From Mallotus nudiflorus (lineage: Eukaryota > Streptophyta > Magnoliopsida > Malpighiales > Euphorbiaceae), in assembly GCA_947683625.1 (NCBI GenBank), contig CANTUR010000611.1:248001-312000 (forward strand): a stretch of 64,000 nucleotides of DNA, given 5' to 3'. Every line of letters starts with the position of its first letter. The stretch's first letter is position 1. Made by a program: the position numbers and the translations under genes. Below the pieces are notes generated by a model, which was given only the letters and a program-made list of their open reading frames with translations, had not been told where the DNA came from and searched no databases. Of this stretch, positions 11,916-24,249 are shown piece after piece.

Positions 11916-12939
11916 CATTAACACCCACTTAATTTTGTTATCATGCCATTTTGGTGTGAGTATCAATATAAATGCAGTGTTTGTAACAAATATGGGAAAT
12001 TTATCGACTATAAATGTTACAGCTGCAACATGGATCTTCACGTGTCTTGTGCAATAAAAGAGGCAAGTATTATTTATTTATATATACATATTTTATAATT
12101 GATACTGCTACAATCAATACTGATGAGCTAATTTTAATTAATATGTACTTAAGTGTAAATAAATTAACTAATGAAGTTGCCACAAAGCTCCGAGTATTAC
12201 AAAAAGATTATTACGGGGCCTTGGGGTGGTCACTCGGGTGTTGAATGGGATCATGAAGCCCATTCCACAGTTAGGAGACTGTTGATAAATTATGGACATT
12301 TTATTTACTTTATCCATATCGATTATATTGATAAAGGAAAACCAGTTTTGTCAAAGCAGCATGGATTTGATAATAAAAAGGTTCCGTTGCATATTTTTTC
12401 TCTATATGTTTTTTTATTTAGAGCCACATCAAGCATTTGCCTTCCAAGGCTTTTTCACAAGCATTGGATGCATTTAAAACCTATTAATTAATAGATAAGA
12501 ACACATCCCAACTAACTCTTTAAAAAATATTAATTTGTATGTAATTACAATTAGTAATTTATTAAAAAAATAATTAGTAATTAATTCCAATATTGAATTG
12601 TTGAAACATTCTTAAAAAAAAATAACTTTATATTTTCAGCTGGTTAAGGTGATGCTTGATTACCCAAATGAATATCTTACTGAAGTCCATGGAACCTTTG
12701 GTAGTTTTTTGGGGAGCAGTATTGGAATTGCTTCACTTACATTCCAAAGCAATAAAAAAATATATGGACCATTTGGTGAACCAAGTGGAACATATTTTTC
12801 TTCTTCAGATGGCACTGATGGAGGACAATACAAGATTGTTGGGTTGCATGGCAGGAGTAGCGGGTATTTGATTTCAATTGGCTTTCATTTGGAGCAAATC
12901 AATAAACACAAGAGGAGAGCCAAGGTAACAACAAAGTAA

Positions 12940-13977
12940 TAGAAGTTGATAAATTTAGCCACCAAACACACCAAGATAAAATTTTAAAAATTATAAAGAT
13001 ATTTGGTGGTCAGATTTGCTTATTTGTTGAATTTCTCTATGTCCTAGTTTTTTTCTTTTTTTTTTTTTGTAATAAAAATAAAAAATAATTTAAATGTATA
13101 AAATTATTGTTGAAAAAGATCCTGAATAAAACTTGATACAATTGAAATAATTTAAAAACTAAAATTATTAAATGGATACAAATTTTGATTGAGAATACAA
13201 TTGAAAAATCAATCAAGATTTAAAATAGATATGAGGTCATTTTTTCTGTTATAATCTCAGTATATTAAGATTAATCTGTGCCTTGCTACATAGCCTTCTC
13301 ATTTTAATCAAAATGTTTGTTCTCATATTTCAATATATTTGGACAATAATTTCTTGATCTTTAAGCAACTTTATCCTTTATTAGAGAGAAAAAGTTATTT
13401 GTATGACTTATTATCATAGTATAAAAAACAAAGTACATTCTTTGAAGTTTTATATTTATATAAAAAAAAAGTCATAATGATAAAGCAAGCCATTACCTAG
13501 CCTTTGTCTAAAAAAATAAAATGATAATAATTAAGAAAAATTATTTTTATTGAATTTGTTGTTGTTATTTTTTTTTTCTAAAAAAAAAAATTGAGTTTTA
13601 CATTATTAAATTGTTTATATATATATGTATAGGGATTGGAAACGTATCAAACCAATATGAAAATGACAATATAAATCTAATGGTGAAGAACCACTAATGC
13701 AAAAAAAGCAACTTTGCTAAAGAAAAAAGCAAAACCATAATGCAAACACCTGAATCGTGTAGACATATGCGTTGCAGATATGCTCACTCTCAACTTTGCT
13801 AGCTGCCTTTCCCATCACTACATTCATCTAAGCCACTTATATGTAAGAAGGCTTGAAGCGAATCTCAAATTATATGATGTTCGAAGTGAATAGTAGATAT
13901 GCAACGAAATATATATATATATATATATTTTTTTTTCAATCGTGATAGTAAATAAACTCTTAAACATATACTTTATT

Positions 13978-14012
<35 letters not shown>

Positions 14013-14270
14013 AATAAAATTTTTAAAAATGATAAAAGTGTTATTTACTAATATAATAATTTGATATTATCTTAATATAATTATAATTTATTGTAATTTT
14101 AAGAAAATTTTTATTTAAATAATTATAGGATATTTTTTATAATTAATATTTTTTTCAACTCTAAAACTAATTTTATATAAAAATATTAAATCACATAATT
14201 AAGTATAAGATAATAAAAAATTATTAACTATTTTTGTAATATCCCTAGCTTAATCTAGATAGAGAAAAAA
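12940..14270. other. AT-rich 3' flank of DC1-jacalin copy 1
   Basis: No gene seen. Bases 12950-13750 match 56524-57610 downstream of copy 2. Bases 13770-13880 also resemble 5900-6040, upstream of the same gene (LTLN-poor AT DNA with the shared phrase CTCAACTTTGCTAGCT), so the gene is bracketed by direct repeats. A palindromic trinucleotide run (TAA)n then (TTA)n lies at about 13978-14012. Bases 13900-14270 match 63290-63680. Confidence 0.6.
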
Positions 14271-15050
14271 AAAAGCTGTCAAAAAAAAGGAGAGGTGTCA
14301 ATTGAGGAGAGAATTAAAGCTGCTATATCTTCTCCTTATTCACACGCACATACCCACCTTTATGAAAAAAAATAAATTAGCTGCATGTCTTCTCTCCAAA
14401 GCCAACCTTTCTAGCAAAACTCTCACCCCTTCTCAAATTCTCTTCATATCTCAGCCTCTCATATTCTTTTTATTTACCATATGCCATCATCCAAATTAAA
14501 GACATCATCATAGATAAGAAGTGGATTTGCAGAATTTTTGATAGAAATTTGAAGGGTTGCACATTTTTTCCTCAAACCATCAAATTCAAGCAAATATAAC
14601 CTCAAGAACATTTGGGTAAGTAAAAATAGATTTGATTCAGCCTCTATTTTGATTTAAATCTGTCATACCCTCCTCTATAATCAGTTCTAAAATCATTCTT
14701 GGATTAGTTCTTCTTGTTATTAAAAATAGAAGCATATAGAAGCTGAAATTCTATAGGATCAGCTTTGTTCTCTTGGAATGGCACTTATATAGTCATGTTG
14801 TTGAGTTCTCTACTTAGCTATACCTTGATCAAACTCTTAGATGTTGTTGTTGTCAAGATTGAGCTTTTAATTTCTACTCTTCTCAAGGACCAAAACTTAT
14901 TCATATATAGGAATTCTTTTGATGATTGCGCATGTTAATAAAACAAGCTCCAACAATGTAGTGATGAGGTCGTCTACAAGTCCGAAGAGTGTTCTTATGA
15001 CTATAATTCAGTATAATTGAGTTTTGGTGCAAATTTGGTTTGTTTTGAAT
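14271..15050 (+). other. Unassigned region with possible 5' exon
   Basis: Bases 14271-14600 are well conserved with 63670-64000. The stretch has a CT-rich leader-like character and a good splice donor GTAAGT at about 14616, which would suit a 5' untranslated exon of an unknown gene. No convincing reading frame follows. The short open frame at 14302-14499 is not conserved in the second copy. Confidence 0.3.
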
Positions 15051-16515
15051 GCTGTCAATTTACAGAAATGACTGCAGTCTACAGATCACTAAGGCGGTGC
15101 CTTAGCGAGTCAGTCAATGAGGCGACGCTACAATACTTTAAGGCGACGCCTTAGTACATTATGGTAGTGCCTCAATATTAAGACGACGCCCCAACACCCT
15201 GACTTGTGCCTTTTTTATTAGGTGCAGTTGGAAAGCCATTAAGTCAATGCTTTAGTGCATTGGGATGACGCCTTAGTGCTATTCCGAAAGCATTTTTGGA
15301 CTAAAAATTAGTCCATAAACCATGCCACACTATATGTATATCAAATAGGTTGAGTAGAATTTAGCTAGTGAGCTTAAAAGCTCATTTTATACTTCTTAAA
15401 TGTCTCTGTAGGAGCCGCTCCAGCTACAACAGTAGAGCATAGACCTAGTCCCTCTAGCTAATTTGTGTCTCTACAGTTTTAGGTGAGTAGTTAACCATAT
15501 AACATTGGTTTTAAATTTATGAAAAATATATTTTTATTAATATTACTGTATAATATGTACTTGTTCCGTCAGTTTTAAACTCCTATCATACATATATATT
15601 GATGTTTCCTTACAAATAGGATTTAATGGTTTACAGTTATAAATGTTGCTTGAAAGGTTGCTATTATTATTATGTTATAAAATATTTAGCTTATATAATA
15701 AAAATCGGGAACAAATAGCATTATATTTCCTTGATTAATTAAGGCGATTTATCATAGCAACAATATGCTTACTTATTAATTTGAACTAGTGATTGGTTTC
15801 AGCAAATATGTTTTGGACTTAGTCTTAGCAATTATTTCAGCAAATATGTGGTTATTACCTTTATCAAATTTCCTCGATGATAACAGTAACTAACAGCATG
15901 TATATTTTGTATTTTGTTTGATTTATATGAATGATTTAGCTATACTAAAATCTATACACTCGTGGTATATATATCCTTCAGATTACACCATGATAACTGG
16001 TGTCTTTATGTCAACATTATATTATATATATTAGCAATATTACTCAGCAATTGTCTTGGGGCAACACTTGGTTGTACATAGGGGCATCAACCGGGTCATC
16101 AGCCCTTTAAGGGCAGCTCTGTGCATACGTATGACCAACAAGTATATACACTTGGGCTACTCAGGGTTATCATAATCTTTTGGATATGTATTTAATGAGT
16201 GTATGAAATATGTCTTATAATGTTCTTCCAGTAAATATGTTAGCTATAGCTTTATGTTATTTTAGAAGATGACAATTTAAATTAAATATGAGCTTATTAC
16301 TATTTATATGTGAGTTAACAACAACTTTGCAACTATTATCATAGCAATTTTTTTTAATGTTTATGGTGTTGTTATTATTATTTTATGATATATATTATTT
16401 ATACAAATTTTTCATAAAAATATAATAATTATATGGTATATTATAGTGTATTATAAAAAATTTAATAAAATTTTTATAATAAAAAATAATGATAAATAAA
16501 TCTATAAAAAATCAT
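15051..16515. repeat. Degenerate repeat region, possibly an old LTR remnant
   Basis: Bases 15088-15285 contain imperfect repeats built on AAGGCGACGCCTTAG-like units, which are themselves near-palindromic. Further on, GTGAGTAGTTAACCATATAAC at about 15483 and a motif with AGCCCTTTAAGGGC at about 16101 resemble parts of plant gypsy LTRs as I remember them. Ends were not found and no coding sequence is visible. Confidence 0.35.
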
Positions 16516-16915
16516 TTAACTTTATGATAAAATTATGAAATGGATTGTAGTTTAATATTTAAATTTGAATAATATCTTTACAGAATTTGCCAATTAAGAC
16601 AGGCATGAATACAGATATAATTATAGTTGGAGTAGGTGTTGCTGGTTCTTATCTTGCTTATGCTCTTGGCAAGTTGAGCTTCTTCCTCTTTATTGTTCTT
16701 TAGATGTTAGATCATGTACTAGCTACTTGCTCTATTAGAAGAAGAAAAAAAAAAGTTTTCAACTATAATCTCTTTTTCCTCATAAAATCCATAGGATGCA
16801 TGAAGAGTTCATGTCATTGAAAGAGATTTGAGTTTGCATGAAAGAATTGTTGGAGACCTCCTGCAACCTGGGGGCTACTTGAAGCTAATGGATTTGGGCC
16901 TTGAAGGTACATAAC

Positions 16916-17173
16916 TGTAATAACCAGAGTTTTTAAATTATTTTATTTTAAAATAGGATATGCAGTGTTAATAATTTTAAAACGATATTTGATTATTTTA
17001 TTACCTTGTGAACAATTATTATTATTTTTACGTTTAATTAAAATTTTCTACATAATTGTTTATATTGCGGTTTAATATTTTGGATAATATTATTTTAAAA
17101 ATACTTAATTTGGTGCATTAATATTTTAATATTATTATTTTAATAATTACATTATTGAAGTGTATTTTATGAG

Positions 17174-17205
<32 letters not shown>

Positions 17206-20151
17206 TATATTTAGGGTTTAATGTTAGTATTATACGTGTATATTATTAATATTAATGTGTAATATATTAATATATGTGTGTATATATATATGTGTGTGTG
17301 TGTGTGAATATTTAGGTGTGTGGTGTGTGAATATTGTACAATATAATAATATACATTATAATAAATAGTTTATTAATATATATTATATAGTTTTATGAAT
17401 ATATATATATACAAAATATCAAAACCTATCCCATTTTCTTCTCCCCTTTCCCGATCATCATCATCCCTGCCCCTTACTGTCTGTCGTCTATTCACCGACT
17501 GTCACTGCGCCTCCCCCTTCAGCTCTCGTTGCCACCGTCTTCTTCTCCTTTCCCCGGTGCCGGCATTGACAGCAGCTTCCGTTTTGGCCGAAAGTTGACT
17601 CCCTCGCCTTTCTCCTCTGTTCGGCCACCAAATCGGACGTTTTTGATGGTGTTGAACTCATGGAGCTTTGAGGAGGAAGATTCCGAGCTCCTTCCAGCCT
17701 GAAAACGCGATTTGGTGAGGGATTTAGCTCATTTTCGATTTCAGCTATTTTTGGTTTTTTGATTTTTTCGATAACTCTTGCTTGATTCATGAAAAATCAT
17801 TTTACAAAAGTTGTTCCCATTAGTTCAATCTACATCCCTGAATTTTTTTTATAATTTTTGGGAATTATTTTGATTTTTGTGAATTTTTGAATATTTTATT
17901 ATTTTCGTAAATTAATTATATAAATTATGAAATTGTGGTTTTTAGTGTTATTGATGGTTAATATTAATTTTAGAATTTAATTTATAATTTTTATGAATTT
18001 TGTGTAATTTTTATAATTATTTTTAGTTTATGTTAGTTTTGGAAATATAGGTTAAATATATATTTTGTTAGTAATTATTGGTTAATTAAGTATATTTGTT
18101 GATTTTAATGAATAATATGTTTGAGAAAATAATTTTTTTGTATTTATATAATTTTTATTGAATTTTTTAATATTATTAGTATTTTATGTGTATTTTTAAA
18201 TATTAGGGGTAATTTGGTGGTAATTTTAGTTAAATGTTAAGTTTAATTGGCTTTAATAATTATTTGAGGTATAAAAATAATTTTTACAAATTATTTACTA
18301 ATTTTAACTAATTAATACTATTTTTCAAAAATTATTTTCAAATTATATATAATATACTATTTTTGTAAATAGATGGATTTTTAGTAATTTTTAATATATG
18401 CTTGGACTAATTAAGTAATTTGGTTTTAATACTTAAATTGCTATATTTTGATATTTGAAGGGCATTTATGGTATTTATTGAATTTTAATATATTTTATTT
18501 TTGTATTTGAAATTGTGGTGAATTGTGGACCTCGGTTGGGGATTTTTGTAGTTCGGGATCCCAACCAAGGGTTGTTTGAATCCTGGTATTTGAAGTGTAT
18601 ATTCCTTGCAGGACCAGCTCTACTTTTTAAGTAGAGAGATGTCTGTTTTACATAGGAGGTTCTGTCGAATTTTTTATAGAGTTTTTGTAAAACGTGACAT
18701 CGGATCTAATTTCTATTCTGTGTCTGTTCATGTTTAGTATTTCTAGATCGAGTCTCTAGAATCCTAAGTTAGATATATATTCTGATTTGTGATCGTTTTT
18801 ATTGTTTAGTTACACCGAGACCGAGACCTAACAGACTAAGTCCGTCGGACCAGTCTCGAGGAGCACATCCCTGTGAGTTATTATGATATATATACATTGC
18901 TTTAGGTTGCATGTTTTATAATTATATGTTTTAAATGTAAAGTTTTGCATAATTGCTTTATTACATGCTTAGGTATATTTTTAGTATACTTTTAGTATAT
19001 TTTAAAATAAATGCATGTTTTCTTTATGATTTACTTTCAAATTATGTTTAAGTATCTTATTGGTTGATTTTAATTATATTACATGATTTAATTGAATTTA
19101 TTTTACGTATATATACCTGAAATATATTTATTTTATTTTAGGTATATTTCTGGTATATATATGGTTTATTTGATAATTTGGAATGTCATTATGCATTATT
19201 TATTTTTCCGTATGTATGTTTTATCTTTAATGAAGGATATTGATAGAACATGCTTCCTAGTGGGTAGCACTAGGATTGTGTACGTACCAGTGCAATAGAT
19301 TTAAGGTTGAGTGAGAATCATTTGTGGTATTATGATTTGATTAAGAATGATATGATTGATTTGTTTGAGATGTGATTAATAGTGTGATTGCTGGAGCTCG
19401 GTTGAGCAAGTGTCTTGGGGCCAATCACACTGACAGTGAGACTGCTGGAGCTCGGTTGACTTAGTGTCTCGGGGCCAGTCTACTGTCCAGTTGGATTAAG
19501 TGAATTTAATTGGAATTAAGTGAGCCTATATGGCTAGAGCTATTTCTATTAATATTTGAGGTTGTGATAACTTAGGGTTCTTTTGATCCTTCATAAACTG
19601 ATATTTTTTCAATATTAAATATAAAATAGTTTTCTTTGCATCTCTGTGTACCTGCCTGTATATATATTTATTATATACACATTGAGTATTTGCATTTGTC
19701 ATTTAGTAATGCATATATATATATTATAATAATTCACTCAGTGAGGTCTGACTCCCCTCAGTTAATGTTTTTACAGGAGAGTCCTCTTCTTTAAACCTCA
19801 GTAATAGGCTTATCTACTGGATTTCTTCCACCCCGGCCCTACTATGTAAATTACTTACTTAGTTATTTATTATTGTACTCTAGAAAACTGCAGTAGTTAT
19901 ATTATGTATCAGTAGTGAGTTTATTTATTTTGATATATGAGATTTCAATTCAAATATTTAATCTGAATAGTGTATTAAATTATTTCATGATATGAAAGAG
20001 ATTAATTTATTATGTTAAATCAAAATTTTAAATTATGGTATATTTTAATTATTTATTGTTGTTTTTATTTTTAAGGCTTGCTATAGGTTCCGAATTCGAA
20101 AGAATTCCCGTTCCCTAGCGCCGGTCATGGCCCCTGGTTTGGGTTGTGACA
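16916..20151 (+). mobile_element. Solo LTR B
   Basis: Starts TGTAATAACC and ends TTGTGACA. It is flanked on both sides by ATAAC (16911-16915 and 20152-20156), a perfect 5-bp target duplication, and the matching empty site is visible at about 20586 in the neighbouring SQE2 fragment. Length is 3236 bp. There is no internal gag-pol and no repeat of its own ends, so it is a solo LTR left by LTR-LTR recombination rather than a full element. The long LTR and TGTAATAACC start suggest a gypsy-type parent. The lineage is not certain. Confidence 0.9.
19381..19487 (+). repeat. Paired hairpins with a common loop in solo LTR B
   Basis: Hairpin 1 (19381-19431) has the stem AGTGTGATTG / CAATCACACT. Hairpin 2 (19432-19487) has the stem GACAGTGAGACTG / CAGTCTACTGTC with one bulged base. 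The stems differ in sequence but both loops start with CTGGAGCTCGGTTGA and end in GGGGC. The pair is present in all three solo LTRs (30019-30123 in C, 8914-9154 in A). Confidence 0.75.
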
Positions 20152-21731
20152 ATAACACATATGGAAATGCAGTAATTTTGGAAGCTCTCATGCTTTCATT
20201 TAACTTTATGACAAAATCATATGATGGATTGTAGTTTAATAGTTCAATTTGAATAATATCTTTACGGAAGTTGCTAATTAACATAGACATGAATACATAT
20301 ATAATTATAGTTGGAGTAGGTGTTGCTGGTTCTGCTCTTGCTTATGCTCTTAGCAAGTTGAGCCTCTTCCTCTTTATTGTCCTTTAGATGTTGATCATGT
20401 ACTAGCTACTTGCTTTATTAGAAGAAAAAGAAAAAAAAAGTTTTCATCTATAATCTCTTTTCCCTCATAAAATCCACAGCGAAGAGGTCATGTCATTGAA
20501 AGAGATTTGAGTTTGCAAGAAAGAATTGTTGGAGAACTCTTGCAACTTGGGGGCTACTTAAAGCTAATGAATTTGGGCCTTAAAGGTACATAACATAGAT
20601 AGAAATGCAGCAATTTTGGAAGCTCTCAAGATAAAACATAAAATTTTTTATTCTTAAGCATATTTATATTTGGATGGCTACAAATTGTGTAAAAGAAATA
20701 GATGCTCAATAGATATTTGGATATGCACCATACAAGGATGGTAAAAGCATTATAAACTATCTTATCCCTTGGAAAGCTTTGATTCAGATATGCCAAGAAA
20801 AAGTTTCCAAAATGAACGTTTCGTCCAAAGGATGCACGAAAAAGTTGCTACTCTATACAAGTAATCCTCCTCTCATTTCACATTCCATTTGGAAAAAAAT
20901 TGTAAAATAAAAGTCTTGATTTTATTTATTCTTTACAGTGTAAGATTGGAAGAAGGAACAATAACATCTCTACTAGAAGTGAAGAGTACTATGAAGGGTG
21001 TCTAATACAAAACTAAAAAAGGTGAGGAGCTTATTGCTTATGCTCCACTTACTATAGTATGTGATTGCTGCTTTTTGAATTTGTGATGCTCTCTTTATGA
21101 CTCTAAGGTAAAGGTTTCTATTTTCAACATGTCTTTAAAATTTAAATGGATTCCAAATTGACCTCATTGCTTTATATGCGAATGAGCATAATTATACTTT
21201 ATGTTTCATCACATTGTAAACATTATAAACATTATTATTTATATAGGTTGACATCCCTTCTTGTTTTGTTACTATGATCTTAGAGAATAGTGATCTACCA
21301 CATCCAAATGACGATCATGTGGTTCTGGCTGACCCTTCTCTAATCTTGTTTTATCATATTGGCAACTCCGAAATTCATTATTTAGTTGACATACTAGTAG
21401 GCTAAAAGCTTCCTTCCATTTCGAATGGCGAAATGGCCAGCTATTTGAAATCTGTGGTGGCTCCCTAAGTACTCAAAAGTTCCATTGGCATACTAATATA
21501 TGTATGCAAAATGACTATTAATTTCTAGACTAATCATGTGCCTATTTGTTTTAAATTCCACCTGAGTTGTTAGAGGCTTTCATTTATGCCATTAACAATG
21601 AGAAGATAAGAACAATGCCTCATAGAAGTAGGCCTGTTGCTCCTCTTCCCACTCCAGGCACTCTTCTTCTGGGCGATCATTTAATATGAGGTGAGCTTTT
21701 AATTGGAGGAATGACTGTGGCACTTTTTGAT

Positions 21732-21883
21732 TATTAGTGATAAGTTCTATTAGTTGTATATTTATTAAAGTTGTTATGTTTGTTACGACAGTGTTTCATT
21801 ATTGTTCAACTCTTCTTATATTTATACTAATTATACATGAATACAAAATGTACAATTCTCCTATACAATCTTTGATATTAACT
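21732..21883 (+). repeat. 5' LTR of the Ale-like Copia element
   Basis: 152 bp beginning TATTAGTGATAAG and ending TTAACT. The canonical TG start is mutated to TA here and also in the 3' copy (TACTAG). Confidence 0.88.
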
Positions 21884-21899
21884 TGGTAATAGAGCCTCA

Positions 21900-23960
21900 C
21901 TAAAGATCAGTTACTCTTCTCCTGGCTCCTCTCTTCAATTTCCAAAGAGTTCTAACCCCATCTTATTGGATTGAACTCCTATTCTGCTATTTGGAAAGCA
22001 CTTGAAATAGCTTATGGCATGGTGAACAATGCTCAAAGAACGCATCTATATATTAAACTACACAATATAAAAAAAGATGATAAAAAAGTCTCATATTACC
22101 TTTTTCAAGCCAAATAAGTTATTGATTCCCTTGCCTTGGCTAGACAGCCTCTCAATCCCAATAAATTTAATGCCATAATATTTTGGCAGCTTGGGTCTGA
22201 CTACAATGGTGCCATCAAAGCACTTCAACAAAGACTTGATCCTCCTTCATTCCATAAACTTCATGGAGAACTAGTTTCATATGAGTTACTTCTAAAATCA
22301 TAACAAGCTGCCTTACCAATAGTCCATCTTGCTTAACATTCTGCCATAACCACTTCTTCTTTTTTTCTCACAATAATTCTTAGGTCGCCCAAGTCGAGGC
22401 TATGGTGGTCATAAAGAATATTCAACCCTTTCTTGGCCTTTCCTTATATCATGTTAGATATGTGGGTATAATAACCATTCAGCCTTTGACTGCAGATGGT
22501 GTTTTGATAAGCACTTTCAACCTCACTAATTTTCTAAGTCTGAGCATAATGATTTTTGATTCTCTGATCATCATAATGCTCGCCGTCCATCATTCTCCCC
22601 TCAATCTCAGTTATCAATTATTGGTCCACCACCATCCAACGTCGAGTTTGAGTGGTATTCGGAAAGTGGTGTAAGTCATCACATTACACTCGATTTAGCA
22701 TCTCTCTAAAGCGTTGAAGAATATCATGGTAATAATCGGGTCATTATTGGTAATGGTAAGGGTCTCCCTATTGCTCATATAGGTAAAGGTTCAGTTTCTT
22801 CTCTAAATAATTCTTCTCTTGATCTTAACCATGTGTTACATGTCCCTCAAATTACAAAGCCATTGCTTTTTGTTCATCGTTTATGCACTAACAATAACTG
22901 TTTTCTTAAATTTCACCTATATCATTGTCTTATTAAGGATTGTTAGACCAAGAGTGTTCTACTCTAAGGAACGAGTGATTTGGGGCTTTACAAATTGAAC
23001 TCTATGCCTTCTAAGCCTTTGTCTTCTCCCATTATTGCTTATTTCACCACTATACACAGATGGCTTCAACGACATGGACATCCCAACTCTACCATAGTTT
23101 GTTGTGTCATTAATTAGTTTTAATTACCTTGCAAAAATAAATCTTCAATTTCAAATAATTGTCATGCTTGTTATTTAAGCAAAATGCATCATTGTAGTTT
23201 ACCTTTTACACATCATTGGAGTTCTAAACCATTAAAGTTGCTTTATGCTGATTTATGGGGACTTGCCCCTGTTCAAATTTTGAATGGTGATAGATATTTT
23301 TTAATTATCATTGATGACTTCTCTCTTTACACATGGTTCTTTCCTCTAAAAAACAAAAGTGATGTTTATCAAGTTTTCTTACAATTTCAGACCTTGGTTG
23401 AAAAATAATTCAATTATAAAATTAAATCATTTAACTCTGATTGGGGAGGTGAATTTCACCCTCTTTTTAAGCATTTTCAATCTATAGGAATTCACCATCG
23501 AATCACATGTCCTCACACACATAAGCAAAATGACACAGCAGAAAGGAAAATTCACCATATAGTGGACATTGGACTGACATTATTGGCTCTTGAATGTCAC
23601 ACCATCATCACCTTCAAAAGAACTTTCTTCAAAGCAAAAGGAGTTTTTACTGATGCACCGTGTTTCAATATCTATGCACCGTGTCTCACAAAATTCCCTT
23701 TCAAATATTGTATAACAAAGCTCTTGACTACTCTTTTTTACGTGTCTTTGGTTGTCTTGCTTATCTTTTATTATGTCCATTCAATAAAAATAAGTTTTTT
23801 TTCATATAAAAGCATGTGTATTTCTAGGTTATTCTTCACATTATCTAAGTTATAGATGCCTTGACAAAGAAACTAGTCGAATTTATGTGTCCAGGCATAT
23901 TAAATTTGATGAATTAGTGTTTCCTTTTACTTCTGCTTCCACTTCTTTTTCTAACCAATT
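21900..23960 (+). pseudogene. Ale-like Copia gag, protease and integrase, decayed
   Basis: The Gag part (about 21900-22540) has many stops. A decayed CCHC knuckle (CGYNNHSAFDC) lies near 22470. The protease region keeps WYSESGVSHHIT, a mutated form of the D-S-G active site, near 22650. The integrase part includes the H-H-C-C region near 23170-23210, then LLYADLWG and IIIDDFS at 23184-23408 and GEFHPLFKHF with AERK around 23450-23550. Frame changes and stops are frequent, so no functional protein is expected. Confidence 0.8.
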
Positions 23961-24249
23961 TTGGTAGACTCCACCTTCAAATTAACCTTTCCTGCAGGTT
24001 CAATTGCCACTGCCTCAAGTCACAAGTTCTAAGGAATCCTTAATAAGTACAAACTCTTTCTCTTATTTATCCTTATCTTCTACATCTCACTCTCACTCAA
24101 CTGCCTCTCACCTATCCATATCTTCATCTTAAACCACACCCATCTGATCTAATAACTCAACTTGATCTCCATCACATCTCTTATCTAAATTACCTATACT
24201 GTATCAATCTCCAACCTCTAACACAACTTCAAATCATGATGATTTAAAC

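Larger units (their letters stand above)
7301..12939 (+). pseudogene. DC1 zinc-finger / jacalin-lectin gene, copy 1, broken by frameshift, stop and solo LTR
   Basis: DC1 fingers are plant Cys/His-rich C1-like zinc modules, often in stress or defence proteins. Jacalin domains bind mannose-type sugars. The ATG at 7301 opens an N-terminal region of about 145 aa that I do not recognise. It is followed by a DC1 module (HAHEFFF, then CC-x2 with the third Cys replaced, C-x2-C, HKRC). After the inserted solo LTR (8240-11915) a further DC1 module ends near 12063 (NMDLHVSCAIKEA). Jacalin exons follow at about 12205-12380 (GPWGGHSGVEWD) and 12640-12939 (LDYPNEYLTEVHGTFGSF, then KIVGLHGRSSGYLISIGFHL). 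Breaks are a one-base insertion near 7735, TAA at 8091-8093 where copy 2 has TCA, and the LTR. The gap of about 140 bp between DC1 and jacalin parts looks like an intron (GT at about 12066). Treating both parts as one gene is inference, supported by the same order in copy 2. Confidence 0.75.
16585..20197 (+). pseudogene. SQE copy 2, duplicated 5' fragment (exon 1 end and exon 2), split by solo LTR B
   Basis: Bases 16585-16672 match the second half of SQE1 exon 1, starting at its residue 48 or so, including the FAD-binding IIIVG-like segment. Bases 16795-16906 match exon 2. The membrane-anchor half of exon 1 and the promoter are missing. The fragment is cut by solo LTR B at 16916, directly after the exon 2 donor, and continues with intron 2 sequence at 20152-20197. 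The next fragment (from 20198) starts over with the same flank and exon 1 half, so about 400 bp were tandemly duplicated before the LTR went in. Confidence 0.8.

Noticed and set aside
14302..14499. Possible small protein of 65 codons, with partner at 63695-63928
   Set aside because: The two duplicates shift frame relative to each other and lack a shared start. More like an untranslated exon or decayed DNA.
17488..17790. Open frame of about 100 codons on the minus strand, and frames at 17395-17598 and 27890-28180
   Set aside because: They lie inside solo LTRs, in a C-rich patch. The frames are not kept between LTR copies, and no known protein is resembled.
16916..20151. Interpretation as a large non-autonomous retrotransposon (LARD) instead of solo LTR
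   Set aside because: No terminal direct repeats, primer site or polypurine tract inside. Only one set of TG...CA ends with a 5-bp duplication.
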